Assembly (NCBI GenBank): GCA_947628715.1
Contig: CANRAW010000001.1
Location: 1 to 64,000, forward strand
Reading direction: 5' to 3'
Length of the DNA: 64,000 nucleotides
Source: an uncultured Clostridia bacterium
GTDB taxonomy: Bacteria; Bacillota; Clostridia; TANB77; CAG-508
The translations under genes were made by a program, and so were the position numbers. Below are positions 16,040 through 23,702 of this stretch, piece by piece; the stretch's first letter is position 1; each line of letters begins with the position of its first letter. Under the pieces are notes generated by a model. It ran no database searches, was not told the origin of the DNA, and saw only the letters and a program-made list of their open reading frames with translations.

Positions 16040-16882
16040 TTAATTTATTTGTTGTTCCTATAACTTTAGAAAACCATTTTTAATTCTCTCTTTAATTTCC
16101 TGTATATCCGTTTCAGTCATTAGTTCTTTAGTATCAAACTCTATAACAGGCTTTTGAATGTAGTAATTGACTTCCTCTATCTTAAAGACTGGAATTTTTG
16201 CTAATTTGCTATTACAAGTATAACCAATAGAAAATTGAATAAGTCCTAAATTACTTAGAAAAGATAAGGCTCGAAAAATAGAAGCGTCCGTACTTGAATC
16301 TTTTTTCAAATTTAGAATGTCTCTAATATTTTCATATGTCATAAGTTTATAACTCTGTTCGTATTTTACACATTTATCTCTATAAAGACATAAAAGTAAA
16401 TACAAATCCATTTCTAATTCTGTAATTTGAAAGTCTTTATTTAATCGATCTAAAGTAATTTCAGGCACAGGAGTGTAGGGATGTGGTCTTGGTATGTGGT
16501 ATACTCCATTTTTTTCAAATTTATTTCTTTGTTTCCAAACTTCACTTGATACTTTCAAAGCTTCTAATCTATATTCTTTAAAAGTATCAAAGTCACTCCT
16601 GTGAAAATTTGATGGAATTTGTTTCTCTCCTTTATAAAAGATTAAACCGTTCTTTTCTAAGTAAAAGAGATAGAGTTTTGCAGTTTTATCCGTTATTCCT
16701 GTTGCTTCTTTTATCTTTGTTAGAGATAAATTTTTGTGTCTAAACATTCTTGTATTATCAGGATAGGTAGCTAAACCAGATATACAAACTAAATAGGCAT
16801 ATAGCTTCATTGAATTGTCTACAATTTTTTCTTCTGTCGCTGGCATAGGTGCAGCGGCTTTTACTTTCTTTAATTTATCCAT
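16040..16882 (-). CDS. Winged-helix Rep-like protein (module B)
   Basis: About 280 residues. Start at the ATG with AAAGAGGTGAAGATA in front; three codons of the longest frame are dropped. Two winged-helix domains: residues 25-95 (SMKLYAYLVCISGL, LSLTKIKEATGITDKTAKLY) and 150-235 (ELEMDLYLLLCLYRDK, then a second HTH and LSNLGLIQFSIGY). This double winged-helix layout is that of plasmid RepA/RepB-type initiators and is shared with 29219..29953. The frame meets TAG at 16058 and, if read, continues five residues (EQQIN) to TAA. Iterons with 21-22 nt phasing and the hairpin pair lie directly upstream. Confidence 0.7.
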
Positions 16883-16970
16883 TATCTTCACCTCTTTATT
16901 TTAGACTTAACGTCCTAATTTTAAGTAGGTAAACCGAAAAAAATTTATAAAAAAATTCGTTTCAGATTTT

Positions 16971-17066
16971 AATCGTACCGTTCTCGGTTTGAATCGTACC
17001 GTTTTCAAATCTCAATCGATGAAATCTCGGACTCAATCGTACCGTTTTTCGACTTGAATCCTACCA
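16971..17066. repeat. Iterons of module B
   Basis: AATCGTACCGTT at 16971, 16992 and 17035, with degenerate copies at 17014 (AATCGAT) and 17057 (AATCCTACCA). The five starts are 21, 22, 21 and 22 nt apart, i.e. two helical turns each. This phasing is typical of iterons bound by a dimeric or winged-helix initiator. Confidence 0.75.
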
Positions 17067-17072
17067 TATAGT

Positions 17073-17131
17073 ATTACTTTTCTTAAAGCCAAGAAAAGTA
17101 ATCAAAAGAAAGCTGTTCGCTACTGCGTAGC
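17073..17131. repeat. Hairpin pair of module B
   Basis: First palindrome 17073..17102 (ATTACTTTTCTT/AAGAAAAGTAAT), linker CAAAAGAAAGCTGTTC, second hairpin 17119..17131 with stem GCTAC/GTAGC. Compared with modules A and C the stem bases differ but pairing is kept. Confidence 0.7.
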
Positions 17132-17234
17132 TCACTTTTATTTTTTTAATATATAACGATCGTTAGAAAAGAAATAGGTCTTTAGAAAAAAGAAGTTAAA
17201 TTATTTTAATCTGTTTAATTTTGAAGATAGTATT

Positions 17235-17273
17235 AAAGCCGACTTTCAAATTTTACTTTGAAAATCGGCTTTA
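17235..17273 (-). terminator. Rho-independent terminator
   Basis: AAAGCCGATTTTCAAA/TTTGAAAGTCGGCTTT arms (one mismatch) downstream of 17277..17495. Confidence 0.75.
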
Positions 17274-17276
17274 ACT

Positions 17277-17495
17277 TTAATTTTTCTTTGTTGTTGTTGT
17301 TGTTGAGGGAGGAGTTTTAACCTCATTATCCTTAGCTTTAAGTTCCTCAATTTCTTTAGTAAGCTTATCGTTCTTTTCTTTTTCCTGTTTAAGAACTTCC
17401 TCATACTGCATTACCATTGCTTTAAGTTCTTGGATTTCGTAAGCCTGTAGGGTTATAAGCTGTGTTACTCCTTGTTCATCAATCTGTCTCATCAT
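17277..17495 (-). CDS. Short coiled-coil protein
   Basis: 72 residues: MRQIDEQGVTQLITLQAYEI, then about 40 residues of heptad-like K/E/L sequence (VLKQEKEKNDKLTKEIEELK) and a threonine-rich tail. Clear coiled coil. Its ATG overlaps the end of 17479..17730, so the two are translationally coupled. TAA stop. Small coiled-coil proteins of this type often accompany phage structural or lysis genes (inference). Confidence 0.6.
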   Translation of the reverse strand: MMRQIDEQGVTQLITLQAYEIQELKAMVMQYEEVLKQEKEKNDKLTKEIEELKAKDNEVKTPPSTTTTTKKN

Positions 17496-17730
17496 TAAAA
17501 TTACCTCCGTTTAGTTTATTTAATCTTAGTAGAATTTTTGCTAAGATTTTATTTTGTTCTAAGAACAACTTTTTAATTTCTCTTAGTAAGTAATCTGCTT
17601 GTTGTTGATTAGCGTTGTGGACATCGTTATAAGCAGATTGTTTTCGGTTTTCAATTAGGTTTTCGTAGCCTAAAGCAAGAGAAAGGAGATTTATTAGGTT
17701 AAAGAAATCGTCTAAGTCTTGCTAATTCAT
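17479..17730 (-). CDS. Small helical protein with TAG as third codon
   Basis: 83 residues: MN-[TAG]-QDLDDFFNLINLLSLAL, then GYENLIENRKQSAYNDVHNA, then a Q- and K-rich helix, ending with TGA overlapping the next gene. AAGAGGTG precedes the ATG. The TAG at 17722..17724 is so early that under the standard code no product would be made, and no other start with a ribosome binding site lies behind it. One of the cleanest single-gene arguments for recoding. Confidence 0.75.
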
Positions 17731-17802
17731 TTTATTCAACACCTCTTAGAGTTTACTATTTACGTTTTGTAACTTGTAATTGGTAATTGATTTTACTTTG
17801 TT

Positions 17803-17853
17803 CACCGCCCGTCTATTGATGTTAAGTTGATATTAAATTGAGGGCGGCGAACA
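17803..17853. repeat. GC-capped hairpin with TTGATATTAAA
   Basis: GTTCACCGCCC and GGGCGGCGAAC arms around a TTGATGTTAAGTTGATATTA loop; member of the dispersed GCCGG/GGCGGC repeat family, downstream of 17859..18866. Confidence 0.55.
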
Positions 17854-17858
17854 GTGTA

Positions 17859-18866
17859 TTATTTAGTATTGTTTTCTTCTAAATATTGAAGATAGCTTGG
17901 ATAGAGTTTCTTTTTTTCTTCTTTAAATTCATTAAATCTATCTTGATAATCATAAGAATCACTAAAAATATTTTTAATTGCTTTTGCTAACTTGGGTTCG
18001 TATTTCTCAATTATCTCTACCTCTTCTTTATAATGTATTCCAAATGGACAACCTGCACAACCCGTTCTTCTCAAGCCATAGACTTCGTAACAATCACTAT
18101 ACTGAATATCGAATAATTTTTTATAATCTTCTTTATCTTTGTTAGTAAAGAAAAAAATAGGACGATAGGCATCAATTATATCTCCTTTAGTAAAACAGTT
18201 TTTATAAGCAGTAGCTCTTGTCCCACCCTCTGATTTCCTTACTCCGCTACATGAAACTTCGTAATTGTTTTCTTTTTCCAAAGATTTAATTAAGTTCTTT
18301 TTAACTTTTTCACAACATTTATTACTTATTTTAAAATTAGGTTTATTAAGTAACATAAATTCTTTTAACCACGATTTTCGGTTTATATTAAAGTGGGAAT
18401 CGTTTTCATGATGATTAGTCCACCACTTTAAAGCACATTTGCATTTAGGATATTTGTTATAAAGATTTTCAAACGATTCGTCACTAAAATCAAATTCATG
18501 TTTTTGTAATCGCATTAACATTTCACTTATTTGTTTACTAAAAATAGGAGAACCATATTTTTTAACAACTAAAGGAATTGATTCTTTTGGCTTAACTGTT
18601 CTAATTTTAATTTTGTATTTGTTTTCTAAGTATTTTAAATGGTCTTTAGTTGCTTGGTATTCTATTCCAGTATCAAAGAATACGTAATCTATTTGATTAT
18701 GGGGGTAACGACATTTTTCAAGTATATCTAACATTATATCTGAATCGCTACCTCCTGAAATTGTTACTAAGATTTTTGTATAGCCTTGAAGTTTTGAATT
18801 ACAAGTTAAAAATACTTTATAGATTATTGGATTTTCAATTTTACTTAGAAATTCTTCATCAATCAT
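17859..18866 (-). CDS. PP-loop ATP pyrophosphatase, PAPS-reductase-like
   Basis: 335 residues. Residues 30-45 carry the PP-loop ILVTISGGSDSDIML. Further on come VFFDTGIEY (about 82-90, PAPS-reductase style), a WWTNHH segment, GVRKSEGGTRA, and a cysteine motif GLRRTGCAGCPFG (about 273-285). The double-cysteine C-terminal motif is typical of phage PAPS-reductase-family proteins, whose substrate is usually unknown. Related enzymes activate a carbonyl or sulfate group with ATP, including ones for tRNA thiolation and DNA phosphorothioation (DndC). I cannot say which applies. TAA stop; AAGAGGTGATTAA ribosome binding site. Confidence 0.7.
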   Translation of the reverse strand: MIDEEFLSKIENPIIYKVFLTCNSKLQGYTKILVTISGGSDSDIMLDILEKCRYPHNQIDYVFFDTGIEYQATKDHLKYLENKYKIKIRTVKPKESIPLVVKKYGSPIFSKQISEMLMRLQKHEFDFSDESFENLYNKYPKCKCALKWWTNHHENDSHFNINRKSWLKEFMLLNKPNFKISNKCCEKVKKNLIKSLEKENNYEVSCSGVRKSEGGTRATAYKNCFTKGDIIDAYRPIFFFTNKDKEDYKKLFDIQYSDCYEVYGLRRTGCAGCPFGIHYKEEVEIIEKYEPKLAKAIKNIFSDSYDYQDRFNEFKEEKKKLYPSYLQYLEENNTK

Positions 18867-18902
18867 TTAATCACCTCTTTTCATTATAAATTCTTTAATA
18901 GT

Positions 18903-19325
18903 TTAAAAAGGAACTACCTCGTCAACTTCAGAACTATTGTCGATAGTATCCTTAGGCTTTGCAACCTTAGTAGATTTCTTAGTTGTACCTTTCTCGTTAC
19001 AATAGTTCTCGTACTCTCTTGCCGCAGATTCAAAATCAAAAGCAGTATAGGACTTTTTAGCAGTCTGTCTATTCTCAAATTCCTTAATTGAAGCGTTAAT
19101 AGTTGCAATTAGTTCAAGACTTTCTCCATCCTTATCAACCGTTGCCATTCTTACTCCAATTTCATTAGACTTGCTTGTACTTCCAACCCTTACCATTTTT
19201 ACACTATCTTCTCCAAAATAGTTAATTAAAGCTCCTCTTATTACGCTAATAATTTCTGATTTTGCAGTTGCCTTAATTTTTGAATTTGTCATTTCCTTTG
19301 TCATTTCGTAAGCATATTTACTCAT
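18903..19325 (-). CDS. Unknown protein, family C
   Basis: 140 residues, paralogue of 5540..5977 over residues 10-105: IRGALINYFGEDSVKMVRVG, STSKSNEIGVRMATV, LIATINASIKEF, FDFE...YENY. The C-terminal tail is lysine-rich, then acidic, ending SEVDEVVPF. That acidic-hydrophobic tip resembles SSB tails, but no OB fold is evident. Neighbour of the winged-helix gene 19600..19950, as in the duplicate pair. Promoter 19379..19407. Confidence 0.65.
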   Translation of the reverse strand: MSKYAYEMTKEMTNSKIKATAKSEIISVIRGALINYFGEDSVKMVRVGSTSKSNEIGVRMATVDKDGESLELIATINASIKEFENRQTAKKSYTAFDFESAAREYENYCNEKGTTKKSTKVAKPKDTIDNSSEVDEVVPF

Positions 19326-19378
19326 AGTATTTTCTCCTTTTCAATTTTAATTTTCCTTTTCTCTTACTTTCTATAATA

Positions 19379-19407
19379 ATTATATCGTAATTTTTAAGAA
19401 TTGTCAA
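19379..19407 (-). promoter_or_regulatory. Sigma-70 promoter
   Basis: TTGACA-17-TATAAT upstream of 18903..19325. Confidence 0.85.
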
Positions 19408-19484
19408 TTGCTGTTTGTCGTTCTTTTATTTGCAATTGCTTTTCCCTATAATGCTTGGTGGCGGCACAACAATTAAAAAAGTAG

Positions 19485-19590
19485 AGAATTGAGTTATACT
19501 AAAATCTTTGGTACTATCGAATAGGGCTATTGCCTTAATCTCAACGTTGAATTTTACTATAAACTTAACTCAATTCTCCTTTCTTTTTAA
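19485..19590 (-). ncRNA. Long-loop hairpin RNA
   Basis: Arms AGAATTGAGTTA and TAACTCAATTCT enclose about 70 nt containing two small hairpins (TCAACGTTGA, GGCAATAGCC). On the minus strand the descending arm runs into TACTTTTTT. Either an unusual terminator of 19600..19950 or a small RNA ending in its own terminator. Two similar objects lie beside the tRNAs (39559..39632, 40976..41036). Confidence 0.5.
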
Positions 19591-19599
19591 TTTAAAATT

Positions 19600-19950
19600 T
19601 TAGGCAAGTGTATAACCTTTTGCCTTATGACGCTCAAACTTCAACTCACTAACGGTAACAAACCCCTCGTCAACCAGAGACTTCATAATAGGTGAAATTT
19701 TCTGGGTTGTTGTACTGAACATTGCAGCGAGTTCGTTTGCAGAATAGGTCTTGTTAGATTCCATTGAGGACTTTATATTAGATTTAAGTTCCTCTGTAGC
19801 CTGCTGATAGGGAGTTGGGTTATTCTTACTCGATTCTCTCTTACGCTCATTTTTATTATCGAGCTTTTCAATTTCTCCTTTAGCAAACTCAACCATTTCA
19901 TTTGTAATTGTACCCTCGATTACTGATTCAAAAAATTTTCTACTTGTCAT
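19600..19950 (-). CDS. Winged-helix DNA-binding protein, copy 2
   Basis: 116 residues, paralogue of 5074..5454. It has an N-terminal FFESVIEGTITNEMVEFA helix, a charged linker and a winged helix at about residues 60-112 (SNKTYSANELAAMFSTTTQK, ISPIMKSLVDEGFVTV). Follows the 29-residue gene 19968..20057 on the same transcript from 20087..20115. TAA stop. Confidence 0.65.
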   Translation of the reverse strand: MTSRKFFESVIEGTITNEMVEFAKGEIEKLDNKNERKRESSKNNPTPYQQATEELKSNIKSSMESNKTYSANELAAMFSTTTQKISPIMKSLVDEGFVTVSELKFERHKAKGYTLA

Positions 19951-19967
19951 TTTTAACCATCTCCTTT

Positions 19968-20057
19968 TTAATTTTCATTATAGATTTCGTTAAGAAGTTC
20001 TTCAGATATTTCCTCATAGTTTAAATCTTCAATTTGAAGTAAATCGAAACTATCCAT
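19968..20057 (-). CDS. 29-residue acidic peptide gene
   Basis: MDSFDLLQIEDLNYEEISEE then LLNEIYNEN and TAA. AAAGGAGAG lies 8 nt before the ATG and a consensus promoter 30 nt upstream, so translation is likely. Unknown function. Confidence 0.5.
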   Translation of the reverse strand: MDSFDLLQIEDLNYEEISEELLNEIYNEN

Positions 20058-20086
20058 TAGAATCTCTCCTTTCGTTTTCTATATCT

Positions 20087-20115
20087 ATTATAGCTAATTT
20101 TTATTTAGAAGTCAA
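20087..20115 (-). promoter_or_regulatory. Sigma-70 promoter
   Basis: TTGACT-17-TATAAT upstream of 19968..20057 and 19600..19950. Confidence 0.85.
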
Positions 20116-20132
20116 TTGTTCGTCTTTTCACT

Positions 20133-20909
20133 TTACTCGAAAAAGGAAAAATCAAAACCTGCATAGTCGAAGATATAAGGGAAATTATCGTCATCATAAC
20201 CATAGTTGTCAGGACGAATATCTGTAAGATTAAGATACTTACAATCCATTAAAATCTTTATTGCAAATTTTTTATTTATAATCTTAATCATATGTTCAAT
20301 TAAAGATTCACTTATAAAAGGACATATAAATTTAATTTTATCGATTTCTTTGTCGATTATTTCATGGTCATCATTCTCACCATAAAGCGTACGCCATGAA
20401 ATATTACCTACATAAGGAAGTTTTTTCTGGATATAGATTTTCATTCCATTAAATTCTCCGATATAGGTATTAGGAAGAAGCATTTTTTTCAACTCAATTC
20501 CAGCTTTTTTATAGATAATATTTTCTATTTCCATTAAATTTACAGTAGATTTCATTTTTGATACTATTTCAACACAATCGGAATTATAAATGTTTTTATA
20601 GAAAATATCTTCTATATCTTCGTCTTCATTGTTAAGAATTTCCTGTTTCAAATCATAAGTGCCTGCAATTTGGATTTTAATTACATAATCTTTGTTGGAA
20701 GGGATAATTGTAAGACGTGTTGCTCCAAAATTGATATTGATTTGATAGTCGTTTCTATCATAGAAATTGTCAATATATAATGTTAAATCAGAATTACAAT
20801 AGATTGGGCAATCTTCTGCATAGGTAGTATCTGGTGTATAAATACCATTTATATTTTCGTTACCCATTATATCTTCAAGAATCGAGAAAACCTCTTTTTC
20901 TGTTGGCAT
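20133..20909 (-). CDS. Kinase-fold protein, paralogue of 36179..37342
   Basis: 258 residues. Signs of a protein-kinase-like fold: VIKIQIAGTYD (about 73-83, lysine strand), MKIYIQKKLPYVG (about 156-168, hinge region), DIRPDNYGYDD (about 230-240, in the place of a catalytic loop H-R-D-x4-N) and FDYAGFD (about 249-255, in the place of DFG). The catalytic loop is degenerate compared with the paralogue (DLHEGNFGID), so it may be inactive. Promoter 20946..20974. Role unknown. Confidence 0.55.
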   Translation of the reverse strand: MPTEKEVFSILEDIMGNENINGIYTPDTTYAEDCPIYCNSDLTLYIDNFYDRNDYQININFGATRLTIIPSNKDYVIKIQIAGTYDLKQEILNNEDEDIEDIFYKNIYNSDCVEIVSKMKSTVNLMEIENIIYKKAGIELKKMLLPNTYIGEFNGMKIYIQKKLPYVGNISWRTLYGENDDHEIIDKEIDKIKFICPFISESLIEHMIKIINKKFAIKILMDCKYLNLTDIRPDNYGYDDDNFPYIFDYAGFDFSFFE

Positions 20910-20945
20910 TTAGCATTACTTCCTTTCTCCTCATTTTCTATATTT

Positions 20946-20974
20946 ATTATATAGTAATTTTTAGAAAATGTCAA
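20946..20974 (-). promoter_or_regulatory. Sigma-70 promoter
   Basis: TTGACA-17-TATAAT upstream of 20133..20909. Confidence 0.85.
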
Positions 20975-21010
20975 TCGGAGAATTGTTTTAGAATTGTTTA
21001 AAGCTTACAT

Positions 21011-21121
21011 TGTTCGCCGCCCGCTAAGGCGGTGCGGCGAGATACTTATTCTATATTAAATCTTGCTGTGCCGGCATAACAGTTAGTATAATGTTTAAAT
21101 GAATATTTGGTGCCGGCACGA
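21011..21121. repeat. GC-rich repeat cluster
   Basis: A compact GC hairpin (TTCGCCGCCCGCTAAGGCGG, then TGCGGCG) followed by two TGTGCCGGCA-type copies at about 21064 and 21111; dispersed repeat family, no gene. Confidence 0.5.
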
Positions 21122-21131
21122 TAAAAGAAAT

Positions 21132-21165
21132 GGGAGAGTACTAAATCTTATTTAATCCTCTCCCT
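21132..21165 (-). terminator. Rho-independent terminator
   Basis: GGGAGAG/CTCTCCC arms with ATTTCTTTT behind on the minus strand; ends the operon at 21172. Confidence 0.7.
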
Positions 21166-21171
21166 TGCAGC

Positions 21172-21525
21172 TTACTTTGTAATCTTTTCAATCTCATTGT
21201 TTAAATTCTTAACCCTATCGCTAAGTGCTGCGATAAGTTCCTCTTGTTCCCTCATTTCTCTCTCCTTTATCTCCATTGAGAGAGTTAGATAGTTCTTAAG
21301 ATTTTTATAGAGATTTCTAAGAGCCTTTCTTCTTGCAATATCTGCTGCAAGCTCCATATCGTTTGTGTCTCCTTCTTTATATCTTGCTATTCCTTTATAT
21401 TCTCTATAGAGTTCAGGGCTACAATTTAAATTTCTCATTGAGACTTTATCAGTCTTTTCAATTTTAACAAATGCTATTACACTATTATCATTAACTTTAT
21501 AATCTGTTGTTGTTCTAATTTTCAT
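21172..21525 (-). CDS. Unknown protein with C-terminal coiled coil
   Basis: 117 residues from the ATG after AAGGAGTATGATAATA. The N-terminal half holds beta strands (IRTTTDYKVNDNSVIAFVKI). The C-terminal half is a long helix (AADIARRKALRNLYKNLKNY, then KEREMREQEELIAALSDRVK). Last gene of a run of short genes from 22237. No function recognised. Confidence 0.55.
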   Translation of the reverse strand: MKIRTTTDYKVNDNSVIAFVKIEKTDKVSMRNLNCSPELYREYKGIARYKEGDTNDMELAADIARRKALRNLYKNLKNYLTLSMEIKEREMREQEELIAALSDRVKNLNNEIEKITK

Positions 21526-21561
21526 TATTATCATACTCCTTTTTAATTTTATTATTATTTA

Positions 21562-22032
21562 TTACTCAAAAAGAATTTTCCACAAATCACCATAGTAGTC
21601 TTTATTATCTTTGTCTTTAAGATTTTCAACTATTTTATTAGCATAATCAGCTATTTTATCCAAATCAAGTAGATTACTCCAATCAATATCATTATCGGAT
21701 TTAATACTATTATAAATATCGTTCAATTTTTCTTTATTATTCTCTTCGTCTTTATTTTTCTCAATTTTTCTCGAATAAGGATTCAGTTTTATTGTTTCTT
21801 TAGAACGACAACCAAGATGACTATAGAACTCAGTATTCTCTGCAATTTTATTATATTCCTCAATTGCCTTTTTAAGCTCCTCATAAATCTTATTAACCTT
21901 TTCTTTAGCTTCATTAACTTTCTTAGCATTATCTTCCTGCTTTATCTTTGCTCCACAGGTATTAACACAACCTATTACTTTTCCAACTTCATCGTATTCT
22001 TTTCCACAAAAAGGACATTTATATTTTCCCAT
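21562..22032 (-). CDS. Zinc-ribbon protein with helical tail
   Basis: 156 residues. The N-terminal knuckle KCPFCGKEYDEVGKVIGCVN, then TCGAK, supplies four cysteines (C-x2-C...C-x3-C), probably one zinc. The rest is lysine/glutamate-rich helix. Strong AGGAGG site before the ATG. Could be a small nucleic-acid- or protein-binding factor; not recognised. Confidence 0.55.
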   Translation of the reverse strand: MGKYKCPFCGKEYDEVGKVIGCVNTCGAKIKQEDNAKKVNEAKEKVNKIYEELKKAIEEYNKIAENTEFYSHLGCRSKETIKLNPYSRKIEKNKDEENNKEKLNDIYNSIKSDNDIDWSNLLDLDKIADYANKIVENLKDKDNKDYYGDLWKILFE

Positions 22033-22048
22033 AGTTAATTACCTCCTA

Positions 22049-22237
22049 TCAATCATAGTTGAAATCATTATAATCACTATAGCAAGATTCTTCGTGGTCT
22101 TGCTGTTTACGTCTACGAAAATTTTTAATTTGAGAATTATCTTGTTTAATTCTATTTCTTTTCTGACGTTTGATTTCGTTGTTTCTTTCTCTTTTGTTTT
22201 TAATCTCTTCCTTATCATAAAATTCCTGATTACTCAT
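22049..22237 (-). CDS. Small highly basic protein
   Basis: 62 residues, dominated by R, K, N and Q (KNKRERNNEIKRQKRNRIKQ, FRRRKQQDHEE), with an acidic/aromatic end. AGGAGG before the ATG; TGA stop. Likely nucleic-acid-binding, disordered. Confidence 0.5.
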   Translation of the reverse strand: MSNQEFYDKEEIKNKRERNNEIKRQKRNRIKQDNSQIKNFRRRKQQDHEESCYSDYNDFNYD

Positions 22238-22265
22238 TTATTTTTATAACCTCCTATTTGAGCAA

Positions 22266-22460
22266 TTAGTCTTTAATTTCCTCTACTGTTATTATTTCCT
22301 GACCTACCCCTGTTTCCATTGAGAATTTTAGCTTTTCTAAATAGAAATTTTCTCTCTGCTGAATTATTGTATCTCCTTTGATTTCAACCTCTTTCTCGTG
22401 TGTCCATTTTCCCGTTATTCCTTCTGTTGAGGGAGCTACAAACCTTATTCTTTTTCCCAT
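22266..22460 (-). CDS. Small unknown protein
   Basis: 64 residues, beta-type (MGKRIRFVAPSTEGITGKWT, HEKEVEIKGDTIIQQRE). AAGGAGG before the ATG, close spacing to its neighbours in a tight run. TAA stop. Confidence 0.5.
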   Translation of the reverse strand: MGKRIRFVAPSTEGITGKWTHEKEVEIKGDTIIQQRENFYLEKLKFSMETGVGQEIITVEEIKD

Positions 22461-22477
22461 TATAATTTTCCTCCTTT

Positions 22478-22708
22478 TTAATCGTCTATCTTTTCACTTA
22501 AATACTTTACAACCCCTATAAAGATACTCAACATTATAATTGAACCAAATAGTGAGAATATTGAGAGTAAGAGATTTGTATAGAGATATTTAAATGCGAT
22601 TATTGCTAAGAAAATTGAATAGGCAAGTATTCCTAAGAGAACCAATATTAACTCAATTGTTATAAATGCTACAATTATATATTGGATTACTCTGTTCTTA
22701 ATTTTCAT
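22478..22708 (-). CDS. Small membrane protein, two spans
   Basis: 76 residues with two hydrophobic spans (about 9-33 and 45-68: VIQYIIVAFITIELILVLLG and LLLSIFSLFGSIIMLSIFIG), short charged ends. In the small-gene operon between 22931 and 21172. Function unknown. Confidence 0.55.
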   Translation of the reverse strand: MKIKNRVIQYIIVAFITIELILVLLGILAYSIFLAIIAFKYLYTNLLLSIFSLFGSIIMLSIFIGVVKYLSEKIDD

Positions 22709-22724
22709 TTCATTATCTCCTTTC

Positions 22725-22931
22725 TTACATTGAAATAAGTGGTGCAGTTGTTAGCTCTGTATCTGACCAAAACTCATCATAGGTCATCTCACTCTTCTTA
22801 CAAAGATTCATCATTAACATATACTGCATATTCATCCACTTTATTCTCTGGTTTTCAGAAGTAAAGGCATAACATTCTTTTTCTCCTGTATCAGTTGTTA
22901 CTATTGCAAGATAGATTTTCTTATCTTCCAT
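22725..22931 (-). CDS. Small unknown protein
   Basis: 68 residues (MEDKKIYLAIVTTDTGEKEC..., two methionine-rich stretches). Consensus promoter at 22950..22978 and AAAGGAG site. First gene of the operon running down to 21172. Confidence 0.5.
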   Translation of the reverse strand: MEDKKIYLAIVTTDTGEKECYAFTSENQRIKWMNMQYMLMMNLCKKSEMTYDEFWSDTELTTAPLISM

Positions 22932-22949
22932 TTTAATTTCTCCTTTATT

Positions 22950-22978
22950 ATTATAATATAGTTTGTTTTAAAAGTCAA
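22950..22978 (-). promoter_or_regulatory. Sigma-70 promoter
   Basis: TTGACT-17-TATAAT upstream of 22725..22931. Confidence 0.85.
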
Positions 22979-22979
22979 T

Positions 22980-23186
22980 TTATCTTGTCCTTTTTAAAGT
23001 AATAGGACTACTCTAATCTTCTTTAAACTTTTCTTTTGCTTGTTCCATTTTATTTATTATTAAGAATCTAATATACTGTTTAATTAAATTCTTTTCTTTC
23101 TGAGGGAGATTAACAATTTTATTTAACTCCTCAATCGAGGATTCTGCTATTTTTTCATATTGTTTACACAATTCTTTATATTTCAT
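22980..23186 (-). CDS. Small helical protein ending at or beyond a TAG
   Basis: Start at the ATG after GAGAGGAGTGATGATA. 57 residues to the TAG at 23013; if that is read it adds ten residues (SSPITLKRTR) and stops at TAA 22980, right against the -35 of the next promoter. A weak hairpin (GTCCT/AGGAC) covers the extension, so TAG may be the real end here. Helical, charged (MKYKELCKQYEKIAESSIEE). Confidence 0.5.
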
Positions 23187-23217
23187 TATCATCACTCCTC
23201 TCACATTTTCTATAATT

Positions 23218-23246
23218 ATTATAGACTATTTTTTAAGAAAAGTCAA
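23218..23246 (-). promoter_or_regulatory. Sigma-70 promoter
   Basis: TTGACT-17-TATAAT upstream of 22980..23186. Confidence 0.85.
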
Positions 23247-23253
23247 TTTTGTT

Positions 23254-23628
23254 TTATCTTTTTACTTTTATCTTTTTAACCTTTACAATTTTAAAGTTAA
23301 ATCCTAATGCAGAAGCTTTACGATTCTTTTTAAGTTCTCTTACAACATTACTATAGACGCTTGTAACATACGATTGGTATATACTTGCAGTAAACTCATC
23401 TATATCTTCATTATCCAACGCACTAAGCACATTGATTGTTTTATAATATCTTCCATCCATTGATAGAATTGTTTTAGTATAATAATCCTTATAATATTCT
23501 TTAATTTCCTCCCATTCAACATTAGACTGGATAAAATCAATTATCTCAACCCAATCATTACAAACCTCAACCCTATCATCATATTTAGAAGTTACCACTA
23601 CAATCTCATCTATATTAAAATCTCTCAT
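23254..23628 (-). CDS. Unknown protein
   Basis: 124 residues. N-terminal alpha/beta part with many acidic and aromatic residues (WVEIIDFIQSNVEWEEIKEY), basic C-terminus ending KIVKVKKIKVKR. Own promoter 23660..23688, AAAGGAG site, TAA stop. Not recognised. Confidence 0.55.
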   Translation of the reverse strand: MRDFNIDEIVVVTSKYDDRVEVCNDWVEIIDFIQSNVEWEEIKEYYKDYYTKTILSMDGRYYKTINVLSALDNEDIDEFTASIYQSYVTSVYSNVVRELKKNRKASALGFNFKIVKVKKIKVKR

Positions 23629-23659
23629 TTTATTTTTCTCCTTTCGTTTTTCTAATAAT

Positions 23660-23688
23660 ATTATAGACTACTTTTTAGAAAATGTCAA
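23660..23688 (-). promoter_or_regulatory. Sigma-70 promoter
   Basis: TTGACA-17-TATAAT upstream of 23254..23628. Confidence 0.85.
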
Positions 23689-23702
23689 TTTTAATATTAG
23701 AT

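Larger units (their letters stand above)
16883..17276. other. Non-coding: module B iterons, hairpins and a terminator
   Basis: No gene. Holds the iterons (16971..17066), the hairpin pair (17073..17131), an AT-rich spacer and the terminator of 17277..17495. Confidence 0.6.
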
